A DNA stretch of 64,000 bases, from the NCBI RefSeq assembly GCF_002086485.1, contig NZ_MVHF01000002.1, positions 62,001-126,000 on the forward strand, read 5' to 3'. A program made the position numbers and the translations under genes. Positions 52,996 through 62,983 of the stretch are shown piece after piece. Below the pieces are notes generated by a model that worked only from the letters and a program-made list of their open reading frames with translations, ran no database searches and was not told the origin of the DNA. Positions within the stretch are counted from its first letter, which is position 1; each line of letters opens with the position of its first letter. This DNA comes from Mycobacterium aquaticum (GTDB lineage Bacteria > Actinomycetota > Actinomycetes > Mycobacteriales > Mycobacteriaceae).

Positions 52996-54410
52996 TACCC
53001 GGCCATTGCCGAGGCGTGTCGGTCTGTCTGGACCATTGTGACGCCTGCCGTGGCGGGCCGACGAACGTAGCGGAACCAGGTGACTGCCGAGGCCAGCACG
53101 TAGAAGGCCAGGAAGACCCACAACGCGGTGGTCGCCGAGCCGCTGGACAGGTAGGACTGCCGCAACGCCAGGTTGATGCCCACGCCGCCGAGTGCTCCGA
53201 TCGCGCCGGCGAAGCCGATCAACGCCCCCGACATCGATCGCGACCACTGCTGCCTGGTCTCCTGATCGGCCTGCAGGGAGTGGCTGCGGGCCTCGAAGAT
53301 GGACGGGATCATCTTGTACACCGAGCCGTTGCCGAGTCCGCTGAGCAGGAACAGGGCGACGAACCCGACGACGTAGCCGGCCATCATCAGGCCCGTGGCA
53401 GCGCCGGCGCTGTGATCGTCGACCATGCTGATCGCGACCAGGAGCCCGGCGGCCAGGATCATGCCGCCGAAGACCGCGAGGGTCACCCGGCCGCCGCCGA
53501 TCCGGTCGGCCAGCTTGCCGCCGTAGACGCGGGACAGCGAGCCGAGCAGCGGGCCGATGAACGCGATCTGCGCGGCGTGCAGTGAAGCCTGGGCCGGGGT
53601 CTGGCCGCCTGCCGCGAAGTTGATCTGCAGCACCTGACCGAACGCGAACGCGAACCCGATGAACGATCCGAAGGTGCCGATGTAGAGCAGCGAGATCACC
53701 CATGTATCCCGTTCGCCGAGAATGGCTTTCATCGCGCCCAGATCGATCTTGTGCTGTTCGAGGTTGTCCATGAAGAGCGCTGCGCCGATTCCGGCGACCG
53801 TCAGCGCCACCAGATACACCGCACACACCCAGTAGGGCGCCCGGTTGCCGGCGGTCGCGATGACCAGCAGTCCGATCAGCTGGATCATCGGCACACCGAT
53901 GTTGCCGCCGCCCGCGTTGAGTCCCAGCGCCCAGCCCTTGAGCCGCTGCGGGTAGAACGCGTTGATGTTCGTCATCGACGACGCGAAGTTGCCGCCGCCG
54001 AATCCGGCCAGCGCCGCGCACACCAGATAGGGCCACAGCGGCAGGCCGGGATGGGCCAGCAGCACCATGGTGCCCACGGTCGGGATCAACAGCACGAAGG
54101 CCGAGAACCCGGTCCAGTTCCGACCGCCGAACGTGGCCGTCGCCATGGTGTAGGGAATGCGGAGGCATCCGCCGACCAGGGTGGCGGTGGCCCCCAGCAG
54201 GAACTTGTCGCCGGCGGTGAAGCCGTAGACCGACTCCGGCATGAACAGCACCATGACCGACCAGATGGACCAGATGGAGAACCCGATGTGCTCGGCGAAC
54301 ACCGACCAGATCAGGTTGCGCCGCGCGATGTACTTGTTCCCGTTCTCCCAGGCCTCGGTGTCCTCGGGATCCCAGTCGGTGATGTGATCAGGTTTCAACA
54401 GTTTCGGCAT
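52995..54410 (-). CDS. narK: Nitrate/nitrite MFS transporter
   Basis: 471-aa, 12-helix NarK/NasA-type major facilitator. Nitrate signature stretches GGGNFASSMTNINAFYP (helix 5) and LLSGLGNGSVYKMIPSIF (helix 11 region) are present, and the N-terminal TDWDPEDTEAWENGNKYIARRNL is the usual cytoplasmic lead-in. TACCGT (54418-54423) lies 7 nt before the ATG with no RBS: leaderless. First gene of a narK-nnaR-cbiX unit convergent toward nirBD. It imports nitrate or nitrite for the NirBD reductase. Confidence 0.93.
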   Translation of the reverse strand: MPKLLKPDHITDWDPEDTEAWENGNKYIARRNLIWSVFAEHIGFSIWSIWSVMVLFMPESVYGFTAGDKFLLGATATLVGGCLRIPYTMATATFGGRNWTGFSAFVLLIPTVGTMVLLAHPGLPLWPYLVCAALAGFGGGNFASSMTNINAFYPQRLKGWALGLNAGGGNIGVPMIQLIGLLVIATAGNRAPYWVCAVYLVALTVAGIGAALFMDNLEQHKIDLGAMKAILGERDTWVISLLYIGTFGSFIGFAFAFGQVLQINFAAGGQTPAQASLHAAQIAFIGPLLGSLSRVYGGKLADRIGGGRVTLAVFGGMILAAGLLVAISMVDDHSAGAATGLMMAGYVVGFVALFLLSGLGNGSVYKMIPSIFEARSHSLQADQETRQQWSRSMSGALIGFAGAIGALGGVGINLALRQSYLSSGSATTALWVFLAFYVLASAVTWFRYVRRPATAGVTMVQTDRHASAMAG

Positions 54411-54416
54411 GGCCCG

Positions 54417-54432
54417 AACGGTAGAAACCGTT
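54417..54432. promoter_or_regulatory. Dyad overlapping the narK -10 box
   Basis: AACGGT-AGAA-ACCGTT (6-bp perfect arms) covers the predicted -10 TACCGT (minus strand, 54418-54423). Occupancy would block narK transcription. Regulator unknown. Confidence 0.45.
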
Positions 54433-54508
54433 TATTGCCCGGACGCTCCCCGCGATGACCCGGCCGTGAAATTCCGCTCACTCTATCCAGGGCGCGCGTG
54501 TGAGGCGG

Positions 54509-55126
<618 letters not shown>

Positions 55127-55170
55127 CTACCAGCGATGCCCGACGGTGTCTCGGTACGGTCCCGGGTGGA

Positions 55171-56731
<1,561 letters not shown>

Positions 56732-56737
56732 ATTCCG

Positions 56738-56743
56738 AAACTA
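56738..56743 (-). promoter_or_regulatory. Predicted -10 box, leaderless pxpB
   Basis: TAGTTT on the minus strand, 6 nt upstream of the ATG at 56731. TANNNT spacing fits a leaderless mycobacterial transcript. Confidence 0.5.
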
Positions 56744-56805
56744 CCCGCGAGTAGCTAGGAAATGGGTGGCTCTATGAGCCTTGCCAGAACTGCCTTACCG
56801 AAGCC

Positions 56806-57489
56806 TCACACCGCGAGCTGATACGTGGGTTCGCGACGCTTGATGAAGGCGATCACGCGGTAGGTGACGGGCAGCATGACCACCTCGACGGCGGTCTTGT
56901 AGAACCAGCCGAGCGCGGTGTAGACGGCGAAGTCCTTGAACGTCGAGATACCGATGGCACCGGCGGCGATGCTGCAGAACACCAAGGTGTCGCCGAGCTG
57001 TCCGGCGAACGTGGACCCGACCAGGCGGGCCCACAGGTGCTTCTCTTTCGTCCGCTGCTTGATGGCGACGACAACCCAGGCGTTGATGGTCTGCCCGACG
57101 ATGAAGCCGGCCAGTCCGGCGATGATCAGCTGCGTATACGCGTGCACGACGTTCTCGAAGTGCTCTTCGTTGGTGTAGAAGTCGGCGGCCGGCAGGTAGA
57201 TGGTCACCCAGAAGGTGAACGCCGCCAGGATGTTCATCGCGAAGCCGAGGAAGATCGCGCGGCGGGCGGCCTTGAAGCCATACACCTCGGAGAGCACGTC
57301 GCCGATGACGTAGGTCAGCGGGAAGACGATGAACCCGCCGTCGGTGATGATCGGACCGAACGCGACGCCCTTGGTGGCGGTGACGTTGGAGATGATCACC
57401 AACGCCGTGAACACCGCTACGAGCACCGGATAGTAGGCAGAGCCGATGGCCGCCGTGCCGCGATGCTGGTGCTCTTGGGTGCTTGTCAC
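56806..57489 (-). CDS. Queuosine precursor transporter (YhhQ family)
   Basis: 227-aa integral membrane protein of the YhhQ/vitamin uptake-like family with six hydrophobic segments. Family motifs are VISNVTATKGVAF, FPLTYVIGDVLSEVYGFKAAR and the late GSTFAGQLGDTLVF. It is expected to import a 7-deazaguanine queuosine precursor (family knowledge). The GTG at 57489 is chosen; about 20 N-terminal residues before the first helix are polar. Stand-alone gene, 74 bp from pxpB and 36 bp from the binding-protein gene. Confidence 0.88.
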   Translation of the reverse strand: MTSTQEHQHRGTAAIGSAYYPVLVAVFTALVIISNVTATKGVAFGPIITDGGFIVFPLTYVIGDVLSEVYGFKAARRAIFLGFAMNILAAFTFWVTIYLPAADFYTNEEHFENVVHAYTQLIIAGLAGFIVGQTINAWVVVAIKQRTKEKHLWARLVGSTFAGQLGDTLVFCSIAAGAIGISTFKDFAVYTALGWFYKTAVEVVMLPVTYRVIAFIKRREPTYQLAV

Positions 57490-57525
57490 GCGGCCATTTT
57501 GTCAGGCCTTTCTTCGTCGGGCCTG

Positions 57526-58479
57526 TCAGGCCAGTGCGCGCGCCAACAGGGGTGGCAGCTGATCGGCCACCCACGGGTAGGACAGCGTCGAGGCGAACGC
57601 GATGGCCCCGGCCAGGTCCTTGGTGGTGAAGACGTGGCGGTTGCGGGCTGTGGCCCGCAGGCCGGCGATGGTGGGGTCGGCGAGCAACGCGTCGCGATCC
57701 TGATCACTCTCGGTGGTCCAGATGAGCACATCGGCACTGTCGAGGACGGAGGCCATCTGGTCGCGGGGGATCAGCTTGTCGACCGGTGGGACGGTGAAGC
57801 CGAGCTGGGTCAGGAAGTCGGTGCGCCAGCCGGGCGGGGTGGCCTGGACGCTGTCGCGGAACAGCGTGCCGCCCAGCAGCAATGCCTTCTTGCCGTTGAA
57901 CTGCGGATTGTTGGTGGCCGCCGCCTTGAACTTGTCGTCGACGCCGTTGATCAGGCCGGTCATCTGGTCGTTCTTGAACACGGCCTGGCCGATGACGGTG
58001 GCCTGGTCCTTCCATGGTTCGAAGAAGGCGTCCTGGCCGGATTGCGCGACGGTGGGGGCGATCTCGGAGAGCTTGGCGTACGTGTCGGAGTCCAGCCCGG
58101 CATCGGTGGCGATGATCAGGTCGGGTTTGAGTCCCTTGATCTGGTCGACCTGGATACCGTCGGCCAGGCTCAGCACGGTGGGTTGGGCACCGGCGAGTTT
58201 GGGCTGCGCCCAAGGCCATACCGCGAACGGTTCCTCACCGAACCACTCCGTGACGGCGATCGGCACGACGCCCACGGCCAGCAGATCGTCCTGACCGGTG
58301 AAACCGGCGCTGACCACGCGCTGCGGCGCGACCGGGATCTTCGTTTCGCCGAAGACGTGCCGGACGGTGACCGAACCGTCCTTTGCGACTTCGCCAGGCT
58401 TCTCGGTGCTGCATGCGGCTACGAGCGCCATACCCGCGGTGATAGCCAGAAACCCCCGCCGGGACACAATTGTCGGCAC
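57526..58479 (-). CDS. Siderophore/iron ABC transporter substrate-binding lipoprotein (FecB-like)
   Basis: 317-aa periplasmic-binding lipoprotein. The signal peptide has a twin-arginine-like SRRGFLAI and the lipobox LVAAC (Cys22), so it is anchored to the outer face of the membrane. The mature part is a class III binding fold with QRVVSAGFTGQDDLLAVGVVPI, LKPDLIIATDAG and the closing RNRHVFTTKD. It corresponds by position to FecB2 of M. tuberculosis. No permease or ATPase is adjacent. The GTG start at 58479 lies 6 nt after TACTCT (58486-58491), again leaderless. Confidence 0.9.
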   Translation of the reverse strand: MPTIVSRRGFLAITAGMALVAACSTEKPGEVAKDGSVTVRHVFGETKIPVAPQRVVSAGFTGQDDLLAVGVVPIAVTEWFGEEPFAVWPWAQPKLAGAQPTVLSLADGIQVDQIKGLKPDLIIATDAGLDSDTYAKLSEIAPTVAQSGQDAFFEPWKDQATVIGQAVFKNDQMTGLINGVDDKFKAAATNNPQFNGKKALLLGGTLFRDSVQATPPGWRTDFLTQLGFTVPPVDKLIPRDQMASVLDSADVLIWTTESDQDRDALLADPTIAGLRATARNRHVFTTKDLAGAIAFASTLSYPWVADQLPPLLARALA

Positions 58480-58485
58480 TTAGCC

Positions 58486-58491
58486 AGAGTA
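58486..58491 (-). promoter_or_regulatory. Predicted -10 box, leaderless fecB-like gene
   Basis: TACTCT on the minus strand, 6 nt before the GTG at 58479, with no RBS. Confidence 0.5.
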
Positions 58492-58590
58492 ACTGGTTTG
58501 CAGTGATGTCGTCATCGAACACCGTTGCCGCGCGCCGTGTCACGGCAGGCGTCCTGGCGTCGATAGCGAATATTTGTGCACGGGTGGCCG

Positions 58591-58596
58591 TATCCT
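58591..58596 (+). promoter_or_regulatory. Predicted -10 box, leaderless small secreted protein
   Basis: TATCCT ends 6 nt before the ATG at 58603, with no RBS between. Confidence 0.55.
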
Positions 58597-58602
58597 CATC
58601 CC

Positions 58603-58890
58603 ATGATGCGGCGCAGCGTGCTGTTCGCCATGTTCGGGCTGGCTCTTCCGGTTGCCGTCACGGTGGCTCCACCGGCCGCGGCTGATTGTGTCGACGCCGG
58701 CGGTTCCACGGTGTGTGCGCAGGGGACGGTGCGCGGCGGCGGGCCCGAGCCGCCGACCGCAGGCCCCTACTACCCGTACCCGTGCGAGCTCGACTGGTAC
58801 TGCGACACCGGGGGTCTGAACATCATCATCGGTGGCGGTGACAACGGATGGGATGGCGGGGGCATCCGCCCGATCCGTCCTGGCCGGTAG
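58603..58890 (+). CDS. Small secreted hypothetical protein
   Basis: 95-aa precursor. Residues 1-27 form a signal peptide (RRSVLFAMFGLALPVAVTV with cleavage after PAAA). The mature part of about 67 residues has four cysteines (DCVD, TVCAQ, PYPCE, WYCD), is rich in Gly, Pro and Tyr, and ends in a Gly-rich tail. It is of a type common in mycobacterial genomes, with probable disulfides and extracellular location. Function unknown. Two adjacent ATGs (58603 and 58606) exist; the first fits the -10 spacing. Confidence 0.78.
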   Translation: MMRRSVLFAMFGLALPVAVTVAPPAAADCVDAGGSTVCAQGTVRGGGPEPPTAGPYYPYPCELDWYCDTGGLNIIIGGGDNGWDGGGIRPIRPGR

Positions 58891-58950
58891 CGTCGTTCCA
58901 CGTAGCGGACATGCCCCGCGATAACCGCGCGGGCACGGCACGTCCGGGCG

Positions 58951-58956
58951 TAGTGT
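58951..58956 (+). promoter_or_regulatory. Predicted -10 box, leaderless amidohydrolase
   Basis: TAGTGT ends 7 nt before the GTG at 58964, the chosen start of the amidohydrolase gene. Confidence 0.5.
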
Positions 58957-58963
58957 GCCGTCC

Positions 58964-60565
58964 GTGTTGACCCTGTTCCACGGTGGAGTCATCTGGACTC
59001 CGATGACGACGACAGACGCGCTGCTGGTTTCCGACGGTGTAGTGCAGGCAGTGGGAGACCGGGCCCGGGAACACGCCGCCGACGAGCAGGTCGATCTGGA
59101 GGGCGGCTTTCTGATGCCGTCGTTCGGTGACGGCCACGCTCACCCGCTCTACGGTGGTCTGGAATCGGCGGGGCCTGCCGTGCGGCCGTGCACGTCGGTC
59201 GACGAGATCGTCGCGACGGTAAAAGCTTATGCCGCAGCGCATCCCGAACAGGAGTGGATCGTCGGGGCGTCGTATGACGGCAGCCTGGCTCCGGGTGGCC
59301 TGTTCGACGCGCGTTGGCTGGACGCCGCCGTTGCCGATCGGCCGGTCGTGTTGCGGGCGTGGGACTACCACACCATGTGGGTCAATTCGGTGGCGCTGCA
59401 GCGGGCCGGCATCACCGCCGACACCCCGGAGCCGGTGTTGGGCGAGATCCCGCGCCGCGACGACGGTTCCCCGCTGGGCACGTTGCGCGAGTGGGGCGCC
59501 ACCGATCTGATCGCCGCGGTGATGCCCGTGCGTGACGAGGCGGTGCGCGTCGCGGCGCTCGGCACCGCGGCCGACTATTACCTGGCCCGCGGGGTGACGT
59601 GGGTTCAGGATGCCTGGGTCGAACCCGGCGACGTGGACACCTACCTCGCGGCGGCCAACCAGGGTGCGCTGCGGATGCGGTTCAACCTCGCCTTCTACGC
59701 CGATCCGCGGCATTTCGATTCGCAGGTAACGCATTACGCCGATGCCGTAGCCCGGGTCCGGGCTGCGGGCTCGCCGCTGCTGACGGCGCAGACGGTGAAG
59801 TTCTTCGCCGACGGGGTCGTGGAGAACGAGACGGGCGCGTTGCTCGAGCCGTATTGTTCCGGCCTGCACAACCACGGCATGCAGTTGTGGGAAGGCGATT
59901 CCTTGGCGGAGGCCGCCCGCCGGGTCGACGATCTGGGCCTGCAGATCCACATCCATGCGATCGGTGACGCCGCCGTCCGGCAAGCCCTTGATGCCATCGA
60001 ATACGTTGTGCGGCAGAATGGTCCGCGCGACCGTCGGCCGGTCATCGCCCATGCGCAGCTGGTGGACGACGCCGACATCGGCCGGTTCGCGGAGGTGGGC
60101 GTGATCCCGAACATGCAGCCGCTCTGGGCACAGATGGATGCTCTGATGACGGTGCTGACCATCCCGCGGCTCGGGCAGGAACGCTCGGATCAGCAGTACC
60201 GCATGCGCACGCTGGAAAAGTCCGGTGCGGCACTGGCATTCGGCTCGGACTGGCCGGTGTCATCCGGCGCGCCGCTCGACGGCATCGCCATTGCGGTGTC
60301 CCGGCGCACCGCGGCAGGCGAGCCCGCGGGCGGCTGGACCCCCGAGGAGATCCTGCCGCTGGAACCCGCGCTGGCCTCATACACCGCAGCGGTGGCGTAT
60401 CAGGCCTTCGCCGAGGAAGATTGGGGCCGGATCGCGCCAGGCGCCAGCGCGGATCTGGTGTGGCTGGAGCGCGATCCACGGACGGTGTCGCCGCTGGATC
60501 TTCCGGCAGTGGGGGTACGCGCCACCTATCTACAAGGCCGGCCGGTCTATTCGGCCGCGAAGTGA
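58964..60565 (+). CDS. YtcJ-like metal-dependent amidohydrolase
   Basis: 533-aa amidohydrolase 3 protein. The metal centre GDGHAHPLYGG is near residue 50, carbamoylated-Lys candidate in TVKFFADGVVENETG, histidines in HIHAIGDAAVR and AHAQLVDD, and the terminal aspartate in GSDWPVSSG. Members of this group deacylate or deaminate diverse amides. The GTG at 58964 is preferred because a -10 box sits 7 nt upstream. An APC permease follows after 11 bp, so the pair probably imports and hydrolyses an amide or amino-acid derivative. Confidence 0.88.
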   Translation: MLTLFHGGVIWTPMTTTDALLVSDGVVQAVGDRAREHAADEQVDLEGGFLMPSFGDGHAHPLYGGLESAGPAVRPCTSVDEIVATVKAYAAAHPEQEWIVGASYDGSLAPGGLFDARWLDAAVADRPVVLRAWDYHTMWVNSVALQRAGITADTPEPVLGEIPRRDDGSPLGTLREWGATDLIAAVMPVRDEAVRVAALGTAADYYLARGVTWVQDAWVEPGDVDTYLAAANQGALRMRFNLAFYADPRHFDSQVTHYADAVARVRAAGSPLLTAQTVKFFADGVVENETGALLEPYCSGLHNHGMQLWEGDSLAEAARRVDDLGLQIHIHAIGDAAVRQALDAIEYVVRQNGPRDRRPVIAHAQLVDDADIGRFAEVGVIPNMQPLWAQMDALMTVLTIPRLGQERSDQQYRMRTLEKSGAALAFGSDWPVSSGAPLDGIAIAVSRRTAAGEPAGGWTPEEILPLEPALASYTAAVAYQAFAEEDWGRIAPGASADLVWLERDPRTVSPLDLPAVGVRATYLQGRPVYSAAK

Positions 60566-60576
60566 AAGGCAACGCG

Positions 60577-61920
60577 ATGACCCCTACGACCTCCGAGGCG
60601 GAGGACCACCTCAACCGCGTTCTGGGCTTGCCGTCGCTGGTGTTGTTCGGCCTGGTGTACATGGTGCCGCTGACGGTGTTCACCACCTACGGCATCGTCA
60701 CCCAGACCACTGGTGGCCGCGTCCCGCTGGCCTACGTGGTCACGCTCGCCGCCATGGTGTTCACCGCCCGGTCGTACGCCAGGATGTCGTCGGCCTACCC
60801 GGTGGCCGGTTCGGCATATACCTACGCGCAGAAGACTTTCGGTGCCCCCATCGGCTTCCTCGGTGGCTGGTCGCTGCTGCTCGACTACCTGTTCCTGCCG
60901 ATGATCAATTATCTGGTGATCGGCATCTACATGGAGCAGGCCCTGCCCGCCGTTCCCGCATGGGTGTGGGTGGTGGCCTCCATCGCTGTGGTGACCGTGC
61001 TCAACATCATCGGCATCGTCTCGGTCAACCGGACCAACTTCGTCATCATCGCCGCCCAGACCATCTTCATCGTCGTCTTCGTGGTGCTGTCGATCGTGGC
61101 GGTGACCAAGGCCGGCTCGATCGATCTGGCGGCCCCGTTCCGTGGTGACGGCACCGCGCCCGGCGCCGGTCCGATATTCGCCGGTGCCGCGGTGCTGTGC
61201 CTGTCGTTCCTGGGTTTCGATGCGGTGTCGACCCTGGCGGAGGAGGCCAAGGACCCGAAACGGTCTGTGCCACGGGCGATCATGATCGCGACGCTGGCCT
61301 CGGGTGTGATCTTCATCGTGCTGTCGTATCTGTCGCAGCTGGTGTTCCCGTCGAACCAGTTCGCCGACGTCGACTCCGGCGCGCTGGACGTGGTGTCGGC
61401 CGCCGGCGGCAAGTTCCTCGTGGTGTTCTTCACCTCGGCCTATGTCGCGGGAGCGCTCGGCTCGGCGCTGACATCGCAGGCGTCGGTGGCTCGCATCCTC
61501 TACGCGATGGGCCGCGACGGCATCCTGCCGCGGCCGGTGTTCGGCCGGCTGTCGCACAAATACCTCACCCCGATGTACGCGATCCTGGTGGTGTCGGCGG
61601 TGTCGCTGCTGGCCGTGGTGATCAAGCTGGAGACCCTCGCGTCGCTGATCAGTTTCGGTGCGCTGGTGGCCTTTTCAGCGGTCAACCTGTCGGTGATCAA
61701 GCATTACTTCCGTGATCAGGGCGAGCGCAGTGGCGGCGCGGTGATCAACAACCTGGTGTTGCCTCTCATCGGTTTCGGGTTGACCGTGTGGCTCTGGACG
61801 AGCCTGTCCTCGACCGCTCTGATCATCGGACTGTGTTGGCTGGCAGTCGGTTTCGTGTGGCTGCTGGGCGTGACCCGCGGCTTCACCCGGCCCACGCCTG
61901 TGATGGACATGAAGGAGTAG
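60577..61920 (+). CDS. APC-family amino acid/amine permease
   Basis: 447-aa transporter with about 12 membrane helices. The APC signature is at the N-terminus (GLVYMVPLTVFTTYG, then ARMSSAYPVAGSAYTYAQKTFG), with FLGFDAVSTLAEEAKDPKRSVPRAI in the middle. It is similar to putrescine- or GABA-type permeases. It is co-transcribed with the amidohydrolase 11 bp upstream (RBS GAAAGG). A large palindrome follows the stop codon. Confidence 0.9.
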   Translation: MTPTTSEAEDHLNRVLGLPSLVLFGLVYMVPLTVFTTYGIVTQTTGGRVPLAYVVTLAAMVFTARSYARMSSAYPVAGSAYTYAQKTFGAPIGFLGGWSLLLDYLFLPMINYLVIGIYMEQALPAVPAWVWVVASIAVVTVLNIIGIVSVNRTNFVIIAAQTIFIVVFVVLSIVAVTKAGSIDLAAPFRGDGTAPGAGPIFAGAAVLCLSFLGFDAVSTLAEEAKDPKRSVPRAIMIATLASGVIFIVLSYLSQLVFPSNQFADVDSGALDVVSAAGGKFLVVFFTSAYVAGALGSALTSQASVARILYAMGRDGILPRPVFGRLSHKYLTPMYAILVVSAVSLLAVVIKLETLASLISFGALVAFSAVNLSVIKHYFRDQGERSGGAVINNLVLPLIGFGLTVWLWTSLSSTALIIGLCWLAVGFVWLLGVTRGFTRPTPVMDMKE

Positions 61921-61933
61921 GGCCCCGATACGC

Positions 61934-61990
61934 CGAATGGCCACTTGCTGCACACGCATGACGAAAAAGCGTGCAACAAGTGGCCATTCG
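61934..61990. repeat. 57-bp palindromic element between convergent genes
   Basis: Outer arms CGAATGGCCACTTG (61934-61947) and CAAGTGGCCATTCG (61977-61990) are perfect over 14 bp. Inner segments CTGCACACGC and GCGTGCAA pair imperfectly around an A-rich loop. It lies 13 bp after the permease stop and 11 bp before the ohr stop, so a bidirectional terminator is likely. The length and symmetry also fit a dispersed palindromic repeat unit. Confidence 0.7.
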
Positions 61991-62001
61991 ACGTTATGGG
62001 A

Positions 62002-62421
62002 TCAGACGACCGTGATGGTGACGTCGATGTTGCCCCGGGTGGCCTTCGAGTAGGGGCAGACCTGGTGCGCCTCGTCGGCGATGGTCTGGGCCAGTTCGCG
62101 ATCGATCCCAGGAACGCTCACATTGAGCCGGGCCTGCAGGGAGAACCCGCCGTCGGAGTTGATCAGGTCGACCTCGGCGTCGACTGCGGTGTCCGCAGGC
62201 AGCTTGACCTTGTGCTGGCCGGCGACCAGACCCATGGCGCTGAGGTAGCAGGCCGACCATCCCGCGGCGAACAGCTGCTCGGGGTTGGTGCCCGCGCCGT
62301 TGCCACCCGGAGGGGTCAGCTGGATGTCGAGGTTGCCGTCCGAGCTGTAGGACTCGCCCTGGCGCCCGCCGGTGGTGTGGGTCTTGGCGGTGTAGATGAC
62401 GTTGGCGGTCTCTGTGGACAT
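62002..62421 (-). CDS. ohr: Organic hydroperoxide resistance protein
   Basis: 139-aa Ohr/OsmC-fold thiol peroxidase. The peroxidatic and resolving cysteines are in AAGWSACYLSAM (near residue 58) and HQVCPYSKATRGN (near 122), the Ohr-specific arrangement. It reduces organic hydroperoxides. The ATG at 62421 follows GGGAG; the longer reading crosses the promoter. TAATAT (62474-62479, minus strand) is a likely -10. OhrR boxes lie in its 5' region at 62452-62464 and at 62508-62520. Divergent from the regulator gene. Confidence 0.94.
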   Translation of the reverse strand: MSTETANVIYTAKTHTTGGRQGESYSSDGNLDIQLTPPGGNGAGTNPEQLFAAGWSACYLSAMGLVAGQHKVKLPADTAVDAEVDLINSDGGFSLQARLNVSVPGIDRELAQTIADEAHQVCPYSKATRGNIDVTITVV

Positions 62422-62451
62422 GAAGGTCTCCCGGTTCTCTATTGATCGGAC

Positions 62452-62464
62452 CCGATCTAATCGG
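62452..62464. promoter_or_regulatory. OhrR box 1
   Basis: CCGAT-CTA-ATCGG, in the ohr leader just downstream of the predicted start of transcription. Confidence 0.75.
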
Positions 62465-62507
62465 ACTCGCTTGATATTAACGACGACCGAGCAGTTTGTC
62501 ATCCCAT

Positions 62508-62520
62508 CCGATTGAATCGG
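62508..62520. promoter_or_regulatory. OhrR box 2
   Basis: CCGAT-TGA-ATCGG, the core of a perfect 17-bp palindrome ATCCGATTGAATCGGAT (62506-62522), between the two divergent promoters. Confidence 0.8.
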
Positions 62521-62522
62521 AT

Positions 62523-62535
62523 CCGATATAATCGG
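62523..62535. promoter_or_regulatory. OhrR box 3 with the ohrR -10 box
   Basis: CCGAT-ATA-ATCGG overlaps TATAAT (62527-62532), which lies 7 nt before the ohrR GTG at 62540. This predicts a leaderless, directly autorepressed ohrR. Confidence 0.75.
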
Positions 62536-62539
62536 GATC

Positions 62540-62983
62540 GTGAGGAAAGACACTCCGCAGCTCTCCGACTTCCTGTGCTTTGCGATCTACTCGGCCAACC
62601 TGGCCTACGGCAAGGCCTACAAGCCGATCCTGGAGAAGCTCGGCGTCACCTACACCCAGTACATCGCGATCGTTGCCCTGTGGGAGCAGGACCGGCAGAC
62701 CGTCGGCAGTCTCGGCGAGAAGCTGTTTCTCGAATCGAACACGCTGACGCCGATTCTGAAAAAGCTTGAAACGATGGGCTATCTCACGCGCGAGCGTGAT
62801 CCCGACGACGAACGGCAGGTGGTCGTGAGCCTCACCGAGGCCGGCCGCAAGCTTCGTCAGCAGGGCCTTGAGATGGATCTCGTCGCGGCCACCGGTCTGG
62901 AGCCCGAGGAGTTCCGCGCCATGCAGCGTGGCGTCGTCAAACTCCGCGACAACCTGCGCAAGCACGCGCAGGAGAACGCCTAG
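62540..62983 (+). CDS. ohrR: MarR-family peroxide sensor OhrR
   Basis: 147-aa MarR repressor of the OhrR subgroup. The N-terminal LSDFLCFAIYSANLAYGKAY contains the redox-sensing Cys (about residue 12) and the conserved tyrosines. The winged HTH follows (TVGSLGEKLFLESNTLTPILKK and ERDPDDERQVVVSLT). Oxidation of the Cys by organic peroxides releases it from DNA. It is divergent from ohr, with three matching 13-bp boxes in the 118-bp gap. Its last 4 bp overlap the stop of the convergent MFS-USP gene. Confidence 0.93.
   Translation: MRKDTPQLSDFLCFAIYSANLAYGKAYKPILEKLGVTYTQYIAIVALWEQDRQTVGSLGEKLFLESNTLTPILKKLETMGYLTRERDPDDERQVVVSLTEAGRKLRQQGLEMDLVAATGLEPEEFRAMQRGVVKLRDNLRKHAQENA

Noticed and set aside
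57037..58506. 489-aa + strand frame across the YhhQ and fecB-like genes
   Set aside because: Antisense shadow typical of high-GC DNA, low complexity, spans two real genes.
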